This document shows, piece by piece, positions 35,235 through 48,764 of a stretch of 64,000 bases of DNA. The translations under genes were made by a program, and so were the position numbers. Within the stretch, counting starts at the first letter, position 1. The number at the start of each line of letters is the position of its first letter. Source of the stretch: Nageia nagi (taxonomy: Eukaryota > Pinophyta); NCBI GenBank assembly GCA_050084985.1, contig JBITNC010000001.1, positions 19,902,001 through 19,966,000 on the forward strand. Reading direction: 5' to 3'. The notes below the pieces were generated by a model. The model was not told the origin of the DNA. It ran no database searches and saw nothing but the letters and a program-made list of their open reading frames with translations.

Positions 35235-38200
35235 TGTAACGACCTTCCTGAACACCATTGTGGAGACCCTAATGACCTTTGGGGATTTGAACTAAATTTT
35301 GAATTGATTTATAAATTATGAAGAATTTTATGCATAATTTATGTTGATTTGATGTTGGCTTTGAAGTTATTATAATACAAGTAATAGGTTGATCGATGTG
35401 GTTATCAAGATGGAGACCTTAGGGAACCAAACATGAGTTGGTTGTAGGAAACAAATTGTTAAGAGTGAAGAAATGATTGGCGTTGAATTGTTGATAGCCA
35501 GAAGGAATATTTTAGATCATGTAGATGCATATCACCATTATCATGCATTATTTGTATTTTGATGATGTATGCATGTATGCACTAATAAATTACCTTGCAA
35601 GGCGAAGGGTCATCACAAGTAAAAATGAGTTTTAAAAATATATGCATTTTGAAAATCACTTAATGAGGGAAAAAATATTGCAATGGTTTAAATTCAAAAT
35701 TTTCACAAAAATAATTAATAGACAAGGGTAAAAATAAAATTAGGAGTTGAAAAGATTATTTGTTTCATTTTGCTAATTGCAAGTGGTCTTGAAATTTTGT
35801 GATAAGAATTGAAAGAAGATAGCCCATACAATTTGTTTTCATGTGTTAGGTGTAAGAAATTATTAAAAATATTTTGTAACTTAGTATGAGATGTCTAAAG
35901 TATTTTGGGATGATATACCATTTACAAACAAATTACTTGACACCTCTCATAAAAAAAATTAAAATACCTATACCTTCCCAACAAAATAAATGTTTTGAAC
36001 AAATAATCCCACTGTTGAAAGAACTATGTCACAATTTGACTATAAACACTAGATGAGTGACCCTTATAAATACTACTTCTCTCTCTTTCTTTTTCCAAAA
36101 ATTTTGGTCTAGGATCCCATGGAGGAGGAAGCATCTTCTCAATCTTAGGTCATCTCTTTCATTTTAGTTTCTAATACTAAAATGATTTTTTTTCAATTAT
36201 TCAAGGTTTATAGTGATAAACCCCAGTGTATTGAGAGATGGGTAAGCTATTTAATATGTTAACTAGTGAGATTAATACTACCCATTAGGCTTACAAGAGT
36301 AGAATCCTTGAAAAGATTGGCATTTGTTCTATTTGCCTGTTATTGCTTGTGAATGTGGAGTACAAACATATATTATAAATTATTTATAGTGGGGAAGGGT
36401 AATTCCATGGATTTTAAATCATGTATTTTTTCTAGAAAGGAAATCACAGATGACGTTTAGTATGACAAGCCAATGCATAGAAAAGACTACCCAATTTTTT
36501 CCTTTGTACTATGCCTCCATTACTATGCTTTTCCCAACGTATTGGTATCAAGCATATTTTGTGATGCATTCGATGTGGTATCTGATTGAACTATGCATCG
36601 ACTTTTCCGATTTATTCGCCAGTCGCTTTTCGATATAGCGCATTGCCAAAAAATTTTATATCCCCTCTTTGTGCATATATTGTGTTCATTGTGATTCATG
36701 GGACTACGAACCGTAGATGTTTTCAGAGTTTGGACTTTCACTTAACAACTACATCCACTTAAACACCTTCATAGCCTTTTTCAAAAGATCCATTTTGTGC
36801 TTATCCTACTGGGCCTTGTGTGTTCTTCCCACGATAGCCTATTTCGAAAGAATACTGATCAAGATTGTAGAGTTTGGCTTTACAATTAACAGCTGTGTCT
36901 GCTTAAACGATTACATAGCTTCTATTTTATGAATATCCTACTGTGATTTCAATCCATAAAATCGATCCTTGTGCATTCCTTCTCATTTTGCACACATATT
37001 GTATGGTGACTAACTTTGAAAGAATGCTCGCATAGGTTACAAAGTTGGCTTTACACTTGATTATGGAAGCTGCTTAAATGTCACCTTTTTTAGGATACCC
37101 AATTTGTGCATATCCTGCTATGGTTGTATTCCATAAAATTGGGCTTATTTATGGTTACAAGGTGGCCATTTTAGAATAATGCTCATAGAGGTTGCAGAGT
37201 TGGCTTTACACTTGACAATTGCATTTTATTAAACGCCATAGCCCTTTTCAGAAAAACTATTTTTTGCATATCCTTCTTTGATTGCAGTCCATAAAAATGA
37301 ACCTTATGTATTCCTTCTAATTTGTCATACATGGTGGCTCATTTTGGAAGAATGCTCGTAGAGATTTCAGAGTTTGGCTTTACATTTCACAACCACATCT
37401 TCTTAAATATCTCCCTAGCCTTTTAGACAACCCATTGTACGCATATTCTGCCATCATTGCATGAGAATGCATCCTGTTGGGGCAATTTATCAAATAATCC
37501 TTGGGCAAACTCATAGGCTTTTTAAAAGGTATCCACTTTAGTCATATATAAAATGTAGCCATAAAGATTCACCAGCTTGCGCTTTCGATGAAGCAATCTA
37601 TCTAACTTTTGCAAACTCTCCCAACATGGCCATTTGGCTGAATGCCACTGATCTCTCTTCCCCCCCAAACCCGACCATTTATTCTTTGGTACTTTTGAAA
37701 CTACAAATCGATTAAGTCAAACAATACATTGACCCTTCAATAAGATTTACCCTACGTTCACTATGCCTAGTAATGGCCATTCGATGAGGTAATTTGCCAA
37801 ACAATTTACAGGCCCTATTAATATGCCATTTTGCTCCTAACCTACGATCAATGTATTGCCTAAGACCTAAGGCTTATGAAGCATATTGTCAAACAACCTC
37901 TGGGACCTTTTAATAACGTCATTTTGTTCTACGAGGGAAAATTGATGAGACACTTTTACAGGCCCTCTTTATTTCGATCTCAATATCCATAACACTTCGC
38001 TGAAGCATCTCATCAATCAATGAGATTGAAAACCAATGGATGCCTTGCCAATTAAATCATAGACCTTTCAGTAAAACCATATCAGTACGAGTACATCTCG
38101 ATGAGAGATTTTGGAAAATGATCCATAGGCTATCAAGGTATTTACTAGGTGCTTGCAGAGCTTTTTTTTTATAAGGCATTTTTTCAAACAAATCAAAAGC

Positions 38201-41023
38201 CATCAATGAATTTGCTGGTGCCCATGAGACTACGCTCAACGAGGCATTTTGTCAACTAATTAATGGACATTTATCTTGACCTAAGTTTTCCTGAAATATA
38301 TTCTGAGGCCTTTTATCAGATAATTCATGGGCTCTTTCAAAATATTCATATTCGGGGATCATTGTATTACTCTTTATTGCATACCAATAGAATAAATTAG
38401 ATAAACTTCTCTCACTATACTATTATGAGAACAAATTAGAATAGAAAATATTGTTCTTCAAGGATGAAATACGAGGATAAGAATTTTAGTAAAAAGTGAT
38501 ATGGTACTTGGGGTTGAAAGAACTAGCAAGTTTACATTAAACTAGAAGTGCTAACCTTCCTTCAAAGAACTTAAAGAGAGAAATGTTTATGGCTTATAGT
38601 AATAGGATTCAAAGAAGAATGATGATGCAAAAATATTTTAACACTCGTGGTTGTGATCCCTTTTAAAAATTACATTAATATTACTATAATTATGAAGTAA
38701 ATGGTTTGGTTACCATGTATTAGAAAAATGTTCATATTGCAAAAAGCTCTTGGTAATTATGAAACCTTGAATATCATGAATGAAACACTAGTTGTTACAA
38801 ATTTGATTAAATTTTGTTATAGTTCTTCATATGTATGAGTATTGATGTATGATGTTTCTTATGACTCCATGATCAAGGAAGATAGGCAGTCTCTCAATGA
38901 GACCTAGAACCCTTATCAAGATCTAAATGGGGTATTGTTTATAATGATATTATTTTGAATAGTGACTTGGATACGAAAATATATTTGGAAAGTTATTGGA
39001 CTCCATGGTCGAGGAAGATAGGTAGCTTCTATCAAGACATAAATCCTATTGAGATCAATATGGATTATTGTATGATTTAATTGTATGATGTGCTTATATC
39101 TAGGCTAGGAATCATTTCATAAAACCAAGAGCTATCCTGATCCTCACAAAGTCTAACCTAATCCTAGAACTCAAAAGCATATCACCTTGGTTTTCTTGAA
39201 CAAATGCATGCTCAAGGATAATGGAAGATTGATGGAGACTCATCAAAGGACAAGGATGGTGATGAAAAACCCTTCAAAGTGGATAATGCTATGTAAATAG
39301 GGTTATTAAAAATATCAAACCCTAATTTGATACTCCATGTATGGAGGAAAAATGATTCATGGGAAAATATTATGTATTTCTAACATGATCACAATCCATG
39401 GTTATGATCATACTAGATGTAATGTAATTCCTTGTTGGGTGAATCAATGAGATACCTTACTTGCAAAGATAAAATCCTAGATGGGTTATATGATGCATTC
39501 TATGAACAATGAAGTTTTTGATATACCTTATAAGATATATTCTCCTATTGAGTAGATTTTATGGATTTTGAGTGTGGATGAACTATGTTAAAAATAAAGA
39601 CCCTTAAGTAGTTTGATTGATGGAAAAAAGTAAAGGAAACTAAGTTCATTATTTGATAAAGTATATTAAAAGTAGGAGACCTTATAAGATAGTTTAATTT
39701 GTTATCCATACAATAGATAGGGATGGTTGGATTACTATTGAGTTTCTAATATAAGATATAGAAAACAAACCATGATAATATTCATAAGGATGACATGATA
39801 TTCAAAGAATTTCGTGAAGAACCTAATAGGGTTTCAAGTAAAAAGGGAATGATCTTGACAACTGAAAGTTGAAACTATAATCTCTTTAGTACCTTACTAG
39901 GAAGATAATTTAACCTAGTTAAAGTGATATGGTATGAACATCCTCTATATACATTGGAAGACTAGTCAAATTAGGATTTAGAATAATCAATGATAAGGCT
40001 TGATAATCTAGCCAAGTGTCATTTCATAATACCCTAAATGATAACCCAAAAAAAGCATAGTGATTATGATTTTGATAAAAAGATAATTAATGATACATTT
40101 TTCTCCACACTTTCTCGATAGGGACAACTATTGTAGATTGTTGTTATTCTTTAGCATACTTGTTAATTAATGTTATTTCTTTGTATTGTGCATTTATGGT
40201 GAATGATCTTTGTTGGTTTCATGAATAAGCTTTCTTGAAACTTCTTGAATACATTTGATGAGTTGTTGCTTTAGGTTTTTTAGACATGATATTTAATGAA
40301 ATTTATTAGACTCAAACAACCACTTAGGGGTATTGTTAATCCAATAACCATGGATCCCCAAGATATGGGCATGGGGATGTCAAATTCCATTATGAGCCTA
40401 GCCAATAACTATGGGCAGGCTAGTATCTCATATCCTCGATATGGTATCAGATGAGGGTAGCAGTTGATAAAAATATGGTTACCAAATGATTGTAACTAGT
40501 AGTCATATTGCATACAGTTTAGAAAATAGGAGTATGATGACTATTCCATAGGCGATAATGCTACCCATTTCATATGGATGATTTCCTAGAATAATATATC
40601 TATGCCTATGAATCGGAGGTTCATACATCAGGTGAGGATGCTTGACCTTATGGAAGAGCATTCTCTTGGGTGATATATGCCCCAAGTAGGAAACCACAAC
40701 ATCATGACCAAAATATTCATTGCATAGTTCATGGATGGGAATGGTGGGGTCAACTATTAGGCAACTTCCAATGGGATGAGCATTGATAAGTGAACACCAC
40801 AAAGTTTTTCGATCAAGGTTAGTTATTCTAGACTACACCAATCTTGCCATATGGGTACTAGTAGCTAACATTGTTGATATGCTCATGTGGATTTTTTGGG
40901 TTCATTCTTAGATCATTCAAGTGTTTCATCTTAATTTAAATAAAAAAATAGGTTCAAATTTTTAAGGTTTTTTGAAGTAGAAAACAAGTTTGGTAAGAAG
41001 CATTGTAGAGGTGGAGCACTACA
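35235..41023 (+). repeat. Right giant LTR, full length
   Basis: 5,789 bp from TGTAACGACC to GCACTACA. Its first part aligns to the start of the solo LTR at 56,773 (shared phrases such as CCCTAATGACCT and AGGGAACCAAA), which fixes the true LTR start. The following TGATT (41,024-41,028) would be the target duplication, but its partner is lost with the left LTR start. Confidence 0.88.
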
Positions 41024-41028
41024 TGATT

Positions 41029-42879
41029 GATTGAATTATAATTAAATTCATTTTTTGATCCTTTGCATTTGAAACAGTTTGAAAATAATATGGTTGCATT
41101 ATCAAAGTGGAAATTTTTAGTATTGCTATACTATGTGTTGTTTATGGTAGGTATGTGATGAGCTACTATATCATATATGTATGCTAAAGCTAGCATGTGA
41201 TAAAGAAGTTGCTCCATGAATACAATTTTTTGATCATTCTACGTTTTTTCCTAGCAGTTAGGTTACATGATAATCTTATGAAAAAACTCATACAATGTAC
41301 TTATTCATATCCAATCCCACACTTCTTTTACCTATCAAAAGAAGGATCATTTTTCAAATTTGGAATTACTCATAGGATTTAGTTTTTTTTGAAGCATTTA
41401 ACCTTGGTCAAATCAACAAGTAAAAGACTTAATTTATTTTTTCTTTGATATGTTTTTTCATTTTTTAGGATTTTTGCGTATATATATGGTTATTATTTTT
41501 TTATTTTGATTAATTTTTTTTCTTTCTCTTTTTTTTTTTAGGATGGGGATTTTGTTTAAGTCCCTTGACTTATGTTGATGCTTGGTCGATGTTTAAAATT
41601 GACCTAATATTTGTGAATAATTCAATTTGATTAGTCAAATCATGGTCAACTCGTTCTAATTGCTTTTGTGCTTTGTCATATTTTGTAAACTATTATGGTA
41701 TATACCAAAATGATTCTCATATCTATCTCGATACTATCTATTATTTGTGGTAGGTACATGATAATGCTTGACTCGTCTATGTATGTCAAAGCTAGTATGA
41801 GATAAATTATGAGTCTTATATATATAGTTGGTTGGATTTTGTTGGCTTCTATCTTGTCAACAAGGGTATATAATAATATTACACAAAAATTCATATCACA
41901 TTTGTTAATCATGTTCGATTTCTCAAATTTTATATTATTCATGAAATTTGATTTCTTTTAAACATGTGAGTTAAGCTATTTTAATAAATGGGAATCTTGT
42001 TCTTTTTGGTGTATTTTTTACCTCATCAAGATTAATGAGGATGCATCCAAAATGGAATTTTAACACTTTAATATATATATATATATATATATACTTACAC
42101 ATAGTTTTATATTTACCTTACATAGAAGAAGGGCTTCTATACTTTATATTATGATATTTTATCTCATTTTATCTCTTTTTTCCTGATATGAACCTAAGCT
42201 AAACGTAAACTAGGAGGGCTTAAGTATTATATTTTTCATTTTTATTATTTTGTTATTTTATTTTTAGAATATTTGTATAATTATTTATGAGTCACCAGCT
42301 ACTAGGTCTAATAATTGGAATTCTATGTAAGTTTCCAACATCTTATTTAAAATCATCGATGTTCCATATCGTGGTCAAAATAAAAAGAAAAAATGAGTTG
42401 TCTTTTTCTCATCTATCTTGTGCTATTTTCATGAGCTTTGAGTGGCCTATCATGTTTTCCACCATGGGCCACCTATTTTCTTGCCCCATCATCTTTCATG
42501 ATCTAGTATTTCATTAAGAAGGAGACCACCTATCTGAATATGGCCAATCAAAGAGGAGGTAAGGTTTAAAAAGCCTTTTTTAAATTTTTTTGTAAATTCA
42601 TTATTTTTAGGGTCTAATTAAAAATGTAAATTCATAGGAGTTGTTATTTTTTGTATTTAGGAAATTTTCAACTATTTATAATTTGTATGTTGATGTATTT
42701 TTAAGCATTTTCATATTTTTTGTGTTCCTTAGCCATGATCATCGGCTAGGGTTGAAGGGCTTTAGGGTTACCAACATCCATCCAACAAACATTAGTGACT
42801 ATGCAACCTAGCTATCAAATCATTGATGTTGGGTATTTAAATTATTTTTTAATTCAAAATTAATTAGTTAGTTTTTTAT
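41029..42879. other. AT-rich DNA with AT microsatellite
   Basis: No gene is supported. An (AT)n run lies at 42,070-42,093. T-rich low-complexity stretches lie at about 41,440-41,545. Confidence 0.45.
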
Positions 42880-44016
42880 TCTAGGTTCAAGTTATGTTCA
42901 AACCTAGGGATAGTTATCTGATGATCCTCTACTATGGTCATGCTTTCCTTACCACTATGAACCAAATGTTTTTTCATAGTGTGGATTTTGAATTTGGACC
43001 CTATATGGGTTGTATCCACTAGGATTACCTTCTTGTAGTGGCATTTCTTGAGAGATGAGATTCCACTACATCTACTTTCCATCTCCCAACATGGGAGATG
43101 ATCATTATGGAGGATATTTACTGCTTATATTAGCTTCTTATCTAGGGTTAAAGGTTTCAGCATGTTGTTGATTGAGATGAAATTATTCTAGCTCTTGCTT
43201 ATTTATACAAGGATGAATGAGTTGATATGATCATGTCTAAGATTAGCTTAGAAGGGATCAAGCATATCTAATATTGTCATGAAAATCAACATGGGAGTAT
43301 CAGATTCTCATTTTTGATGGGGTTGATCTAATGCTATGCATTACCTGATATACTAGTGGCAAGTTTCCTTATTCATTACTCCCATTAGTGGTGGATATGA
43401 TGCAACATGATATCATCTTTGGTTAAACTCCCACTTTGTTGGCATAATATTATAAGGAGCTTTTATTTTATTCATAGGGTCATAGGACCTCATTGACTAT
43501 TACAGTCCTTTTGCAAGCATGAGCTTATGAGCGTATTATTTTGGCACACCCTCATAGGCTTCCTATTCCTAATTTTGCTATAAATGTAGAGTATCTTACA
43601 AGGATTATATGATGGAGGAAGGATTTTTACATTTATCCTACTGATAAATTTTATCGAGATGTGGGGTAGTTGACATATGGCTAGTAGGTGTTCCTACTTT
43701 TAAACCCAATTTGGATTATCTACTTCCTCTTCTAGGGTACATTCTTTTAGATGTTAGTATGCTCCTAGCTACTACAACTAGCAAGGCATAGGGAGATATT
43801 AGTGTAGAAGAAGGTAGAGGTAGGATTACAACATCTCTTAGTAGGAGTGTTACTGCTACTTCATCTCATCACAAGCTTGAGTCTTTACAAATTTAAGAAG
43901 CTCTATGAGAGAGGAGTCTTGGTAGCCCATTAGTATATAGAGGTCAAGAGGTCAATGAGACTAGTGGTCAGGGTGGTGGCAAGGATAGTGAGTATGAGGA
44001 TACCCCTAAGGATTAA
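42880..44016 (+). pseudogene. Decayed ORF, possibly plant-mobile-domain-like
   Basis: The second half reads as protein over long stretches with stops and one frame change. First comes a segment with VLLQ..AYERIILAHPHRLP and IPNFAINVEYLTRII.WRKDFYIYPTDKFYRDVG, then, in another frame, VGVPTFKPNLDYLLPLLGYI. A serine/threonine- and glycine-rich tail ends SEYEDTPKD with a TAA at 44,014-44,016. The LLQ.WA.ERF-like phrase is reminiscent of the plant mobile (aminotransferase-like) domain shared by host genes and plant transposons. That assignment is tentative. No terminal repeats were found around it. Confidence 0.45.
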
Positions 44017-46084
44017 CTATTAGTACCTTTTGTTATATCATTTTGTTGTTAGCATTTTGTATCATGTTGTAGATTTATATTCATTGATGCATGATATATT
44101 ATATTCATTTTTTGGATCATGGTGATCATGATTAGGATGGCATGGATGCTTAGGTGATGTACATTATGATTATTTTTTGATATATACATATGTGATGATT
44201 TTTAGATACTCATGCTTATGATGATGTTTTGATAATTGTTATTTTTATATTATTATGTGTTATTGAATGATTATTCTAGGGTTATGTTTAATTTTAATGT
44301 TGTATATCATGATGATGGATTATTGATGTTACTTTACATTATGTTGCATGATAATAATATATAATATTTTTATGGATGAATGGTTTCCAAATGATGCAAT
44401 CATTTAATTTGTTATAGATCATTATCATTACTTGTTATATTTTGGACAATATTTTATTTATAGTAGTATGGAATTAGATATCATCATTTTTTGTTTTCTT
44501 GGCTATTTATACACATGGGATAATGTATGTATGTAAAATGGTATGAACATAAAAATGGAGAAATGTATGAATGTATATTGCTATGAATGTACACTCATGA
44601 AAAAGTGAATATGAATGGATGATATAACTATTTGAATGTTAAACATAACAATCTATTTAACCTATCAAGATTATAATAATGATATATGTATTAATAAATA
44701 AAATGAATGTATAATATAATAAAGAAGTATGATGAATAATATATTGATATTAATTTTATCAAATAATTTTTCATTTTAATTTCATCTACTAAGGATGATA
44801 TAAAATAAGTTATGATACACTTAAGTTTATTATGAACTTGTGTGTGTGCAATGATATTTATTTTTTATATCTTAATGATAGCCAATTTAATATTTCAAGA
44901 GCATAAAATATGTACAAGTTGATTCATCTATATAAAATATCTAAGGTCCATCATAAAGACTAGACATATCACCTTTTTGTAAGGTATACCTCACTACCAT
45001 ATGGGCTTTCATAGCCCTAATGAAGACTGACCCCTAGATCCCATTACAACCTTACTTTATTGCTAATTAGGTGTCCATAGTCCCGATAGAGGATACTTTA
45101 ATCATCTAAGAATTCTACTTTTCTCCTTTTTTTGAATCTTTTTTCTTTCTCTATATTTATGTTTTTTCTATCTTTTTCTATCTATCCTATATCTTGGGTT
45201 TGAGATGAAGCAAAATAATAGGATGAATAATTGCTCAAAATTATGCTCAAGGAACATCAAATTTTTAATTGTTTCAAGATTTAGAATGCGTAAAAGTGTT
45301 TGAGTTCATAATATTCTAAAAATATATCAAGATTATATCTATTTATCATCCAAAGTTTCATAAACCTTACGAAAGATATTTTGATAAAATAGAATATGAA
45401 TATTATACCCATAAACTACTTTATTTATATGTATAGCTATATATACAAATAGATATATAATGTATATGCATATCTTGGTAAATTACTATGATTATCATGT
45501 TTGAAACTTAATAGTTTTATGATAATGGAGGTAGTGAATGGGATGAACATTATGGTATGGTATGAACACATAGGGTAGTCACCCCAATAGCCAAGATGAT
45601 TTAGAAATAATTTTTTGAGTGTGTGTGTGTTTATATGTGTGTGTGTGTGTGTGTGTACATATATATTTTTCATTTTTTTGGTTTTTGATAATTTTTTAAT
45701 TTTTTTTGTTTATTATTATTTTTTATTAATCTTCTACCTATACATAATGGATTCCATGTTGGGTGAGGAATTGTAGTAAATGACTAGGAGAGATGGGATA
45801 AAAATGATAGCGATTATGAATAGTATGATCAACAAAATAGTTTGTAGCTTAATGAATGATAGAAACATAAAATATGAAGTCCCAATAAAAAATATGTATA
45901 GATATTACATAAGCAATAGTGAGTTGATAAAAAGACTCCTAAGGATGCAAGGATGGTGGACCATAAAATTTAATGAGTCTACAAATAAATGGATTAACAT
46001 AGGAATTAATCATAATCCTCCATACAAAATATGCGCTTAAAAAATAAGTAGATTAGGTTTTGGAGAAACTCTTCATTAGGTATA
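44017..46084. other. AT-rich, low-complexity DNA
   Basis: ATGATGAT- and ATGTATGAATG-type words dominate to about 44,720. A (GT)n run with an interruption is at 45,619-45,656. No gene is supported; an open plus-strand frame at 45,780-46,040 has no known motif. Confidence 0.45.
45619..45656 (+). repeat. (GT)n microsatellite, interrupted
   Basis: GT units at 45,619-45,630 and 45,636-45,656, separated by TTATA. Confidence 0.95.
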
Positions 46085-48260
46085 TCACAAATCATGCAAG
46101 TTCCCCAACATGATCCATGATTGATATACATGCTCACCCAAAAGGAAATCTTTTATAATATTGTAAGCATGATCAAATCTATTTAATAGACTCAAAAATG
46201 CTACCATAGACAAAATATTATGTTTAACACCATCAGGCAACTCAAAAAAATGATATCTATCTACATCTAATGAGAGGTCCTAACTCTCTATATGATCACT
46301 TAGGAATTTACAAGATGAACATGGAATATAAAGGGAAGATAATTCCCAAGGAGTAGGTGTAATATGATATGGATAGGCTACCTCCTAACTGGTCCATCCA
46401 AAAACTCAATGAGGATTACTTGTGATGCTTTTGTTTGGAATGCAATCAGCCACCTGCAATATTATATGCAAATTTTAGAAATTACATAAGGTTTATAAAG
46501 ATACAACATATATAATGCTTTTATATGAAGATAATAATATACATGCAAAGATCAAGCAATAATATATATAGATATATATATATATATATATAACACATAT
46601 GTATGACACACATTTCTATTTATTTTTTATATTTTTTTCAATATTTTTGTTATTTTTTATGTTATTTCATTTTTATAATATTTTTTATGATTTTTTACAA
46701 TGAAAAGAGATTTACAACCTTTGAATGATGTTGGTAAACTATTTTCCTATGAATAATCCAACTTTCATGATCTAAGAAATAATAGTAAGGAGACCTTAAT
46801 CAAAGGCAAAGAGGACCTAATCCAAGAATAGATGGTTGGGCATGAATGGGATAAGAAATGAGTTGTGAAAGTGATGGTTTAGGTTTTGGATTAAAATTCC
46901 TAATGATTCTCTTATGTTCTATAAATAAAGTTGAAGCTTCAGTATGTACCTCAAGAAACATCAAAAAGGAAGGTATGCATGTAGGATGTAGTTAAATAGG
47001 AGGTGATGGAATCAATGGTAATGGTGAAGTCCACAACAAAAAATATAGAATTAGGATCCATACAAAAATACTAAAACTCATATTATCAATGATATCTAAA
47101 CAATGTTCTAGCTAATATTTTTAATTTTTTTCTTTCATCTAGATGTTGACTAATTTTTTCAAATCATACTTTTGCATTCAAAGGATTGTTTGTACAATAA
47201 CTATTATTGAACAATGAACTATAATTATATACAATATCATATTTTAGAAAGGATGACCTAAGATATGATAATACTTGATTAGCAATAACTAAATTCCAAA
47301 CAAAAGGATGTCCCATAAATTTGATATGAATATTTTCAATGCAATCTATCATAATTTTGGGTTTATCATAAGGCCAATGTAGATGGAACCAATGTAATTA
47401 ACTCATTTCAAATTCTTGTTCCATTTGCATTTCTTGTGCCTTTACTTCAATTGCAACTTTTAAACTATTTATTTTTAATTCCCATGCATTTGATATGTGA
47501 TTTTTAAAGTATTTCATGGTGATCACTAATTGCAGTTCTTTAGGTAAATCAAAGAAATATGCCATACATGTAGAAGGAGCTTTCTGAATTAATTGCATGT
47601 AAACATCTCCTTTATATATATCCATAAAATTTTGACCAATGTAGTCAAACTAGAAATGTACTTGTTTAAAGGCTTCTAACATTTTGTTTCTCACTATTTT
47701 TTCTAAATGGTTATAAGACAAAGGAGATAAAAACCTTGAATTTATTTGAGAAAATTGTTTATTGGTATTTCTTTTTTCTCTTTTTAATTTCCTAGGTTAG
47801 GGCACAAATGAAGGAGAAAAATCATATATTAACTTTTGATGACACAAATCTCCTACAAGCTAATTCATCCAAGTCATGATTAGATGTAAGCTTTGTGAAT
47901 TTTGAGATTCTACATCTAAAACTAAATCATTGAAATTGCAATCAAGTATGAGTTTAGGTTTTGCAGTAGGCCAATACAAGAATAACAAATTTATTTTATG
48001 TACTTGCTCATAATAATGATAAAAACCTTGAAAATATATATTTTCCAACCATCAAATGTACCTTGACAATGCCTTAAGGCTAGATCCCTCTCTATGTCAA
48101 TGGGTAATCAAAATATATTCCATGCTCCTTGGAAACTAAATTCTATGAGTTTGGATATGGCTATATCTCCCAAATATCTAGACCTCTCAAAACAAGGTTC
48201 TTGCTTTATTCCTTTTCTTTCTAGTGGTACATGAATACTCTTGATCCTTTTGATTTCCAT
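46085..48260 (-). pseudogene. Decayed intron-containing ORF downstream of gypsy integrase
   Basis: On the minus strand an ATG at 48,260 opens MEIKRIKSIHVPLERKGIKQ. The protein-like text continues with occasional stops and frameshifts to about 46,720. It includes ERSRYLGDIAISKLIEFSFQ, LFLYWPTAKPKLILDCNFND, YFFDLPKELQLVITMKYFKN and SLSQLISYPIHAQPSILGLG. An AT-rich stretch of about 260 bp then ends in ATATTGCAG (AG at 46,455-46,454), after which text resumes with VADCIPNKSITSNP and ends at a stop at 46,087-46,085. Two blocks (WPTAKPKLILDCNFND and WPYDKPKIMIDCIENI) look like an internal duplication. I recognise no family. Position after integrase on the same strand suggests an additional retroelement ORF; a captured host gene is the alternative. 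Confidence 0.55.
46562..46592 (+). repeat. (AT)n-rich run inside the inferred intron
   Basis: Nearly perfect AT alternation, interrupted by one G. Confidence 0.9.
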
Positions 48261-48399
48261 CTATTAAATTCATTTATATTTATTAGTTCATTGTGAAACT
48301 TTTAATCTCTTCATCTAAATATTTACAACATATACATAAAGAAAATAAAGTGAATTTAACTATAAAAGGGGAAAATATGCATGATATTTATTGGTTCAT

Positions 48400-48760
48400 G
48401 CCCTTCATCACCTTTTCGATTTGCTAAGTGATATTCTTCTGAACCAAATTTGTCACACAGTTGCCTTTCCATTCATAAAGTTTACTAATTTTCTTTTAGT
48501 ACTAGATCTCCTATATTGAATTCAAAAATTTTAACCTTTTTTTCAAAGGCTCATTTAATATGGATTTAATAGGTATGTACGTGTTCTAATGCATTAACTT
48601 GTCTTTCATCTAAGAGCAATAATTGGTCTAATCTTGTTTGATGAACTACTTCATCTATGATATAATCTTATAAAGCAATTCATAAAGAAGGGATTTCTAT
48701 TTCTAATGGAAAAACTACTTCTATTCCATAGAATAAAGAAAATAGGGTTGCCTCATCAAA
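48400..48760 (-). pseudogene. Second Tat-like integrase C-terminal relic
   Basis: Minus-strand frame reads LFSLFYGIEVVFPLEIEIPS, then DEVVHQTRLDQLLLLDERQV, then FEKKVKIFEFNIGDLVLKEN. This is the same C-terminal integrase segment found at 49.3-49.75 kb (SLVYEDKAIVPLELEIPSLR ... KKIKAKEFKIGDLVLKEN). It is therefore a second, diverged copy about 1 kb further downstream on the same strand. It is either a tandem duplication inside one element or the remaining end of another element. Confidence 0.75.
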
Positions 48761-48764
48761 GGAA

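Larger units (their letters stand above)
27470..41023 (+). mobile_element. Giant-LTR retrotransposon with degenerate internal region
   Basis: A long direct repeat (about 27,470-32,314 and 36,368-41,023) flanks a 2.9-kb internal region. The left copy is followed at once by TTAGTATCAAAGC, a near-match to the Met-tRNA PBS. The right copy is preceded by AAGGGGAGTGGTA, a PPT, and begins TGTAACGACC at 35,235. The right LTR is therefore 5,789 bp, and the left LTR lacks about 1.1 kb of its start. The LTRs outweigh the coding part by about two to one. A gag zinc-knuckle relic (33,787-33,825) suggests a Ty3/gypsy origin; no RT or integrase was found inside. Divergence between LTRs is around 5% in the best segment and higher elsewhere, so the insertion is old. 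Confidence 0.88.

Noticed and set aside
41024-41028. TGATT as target duplication of the giant-LTR element
   Set aside because: The left partner cannot be located because the left LTR is truncated; not claimed as a duplication.
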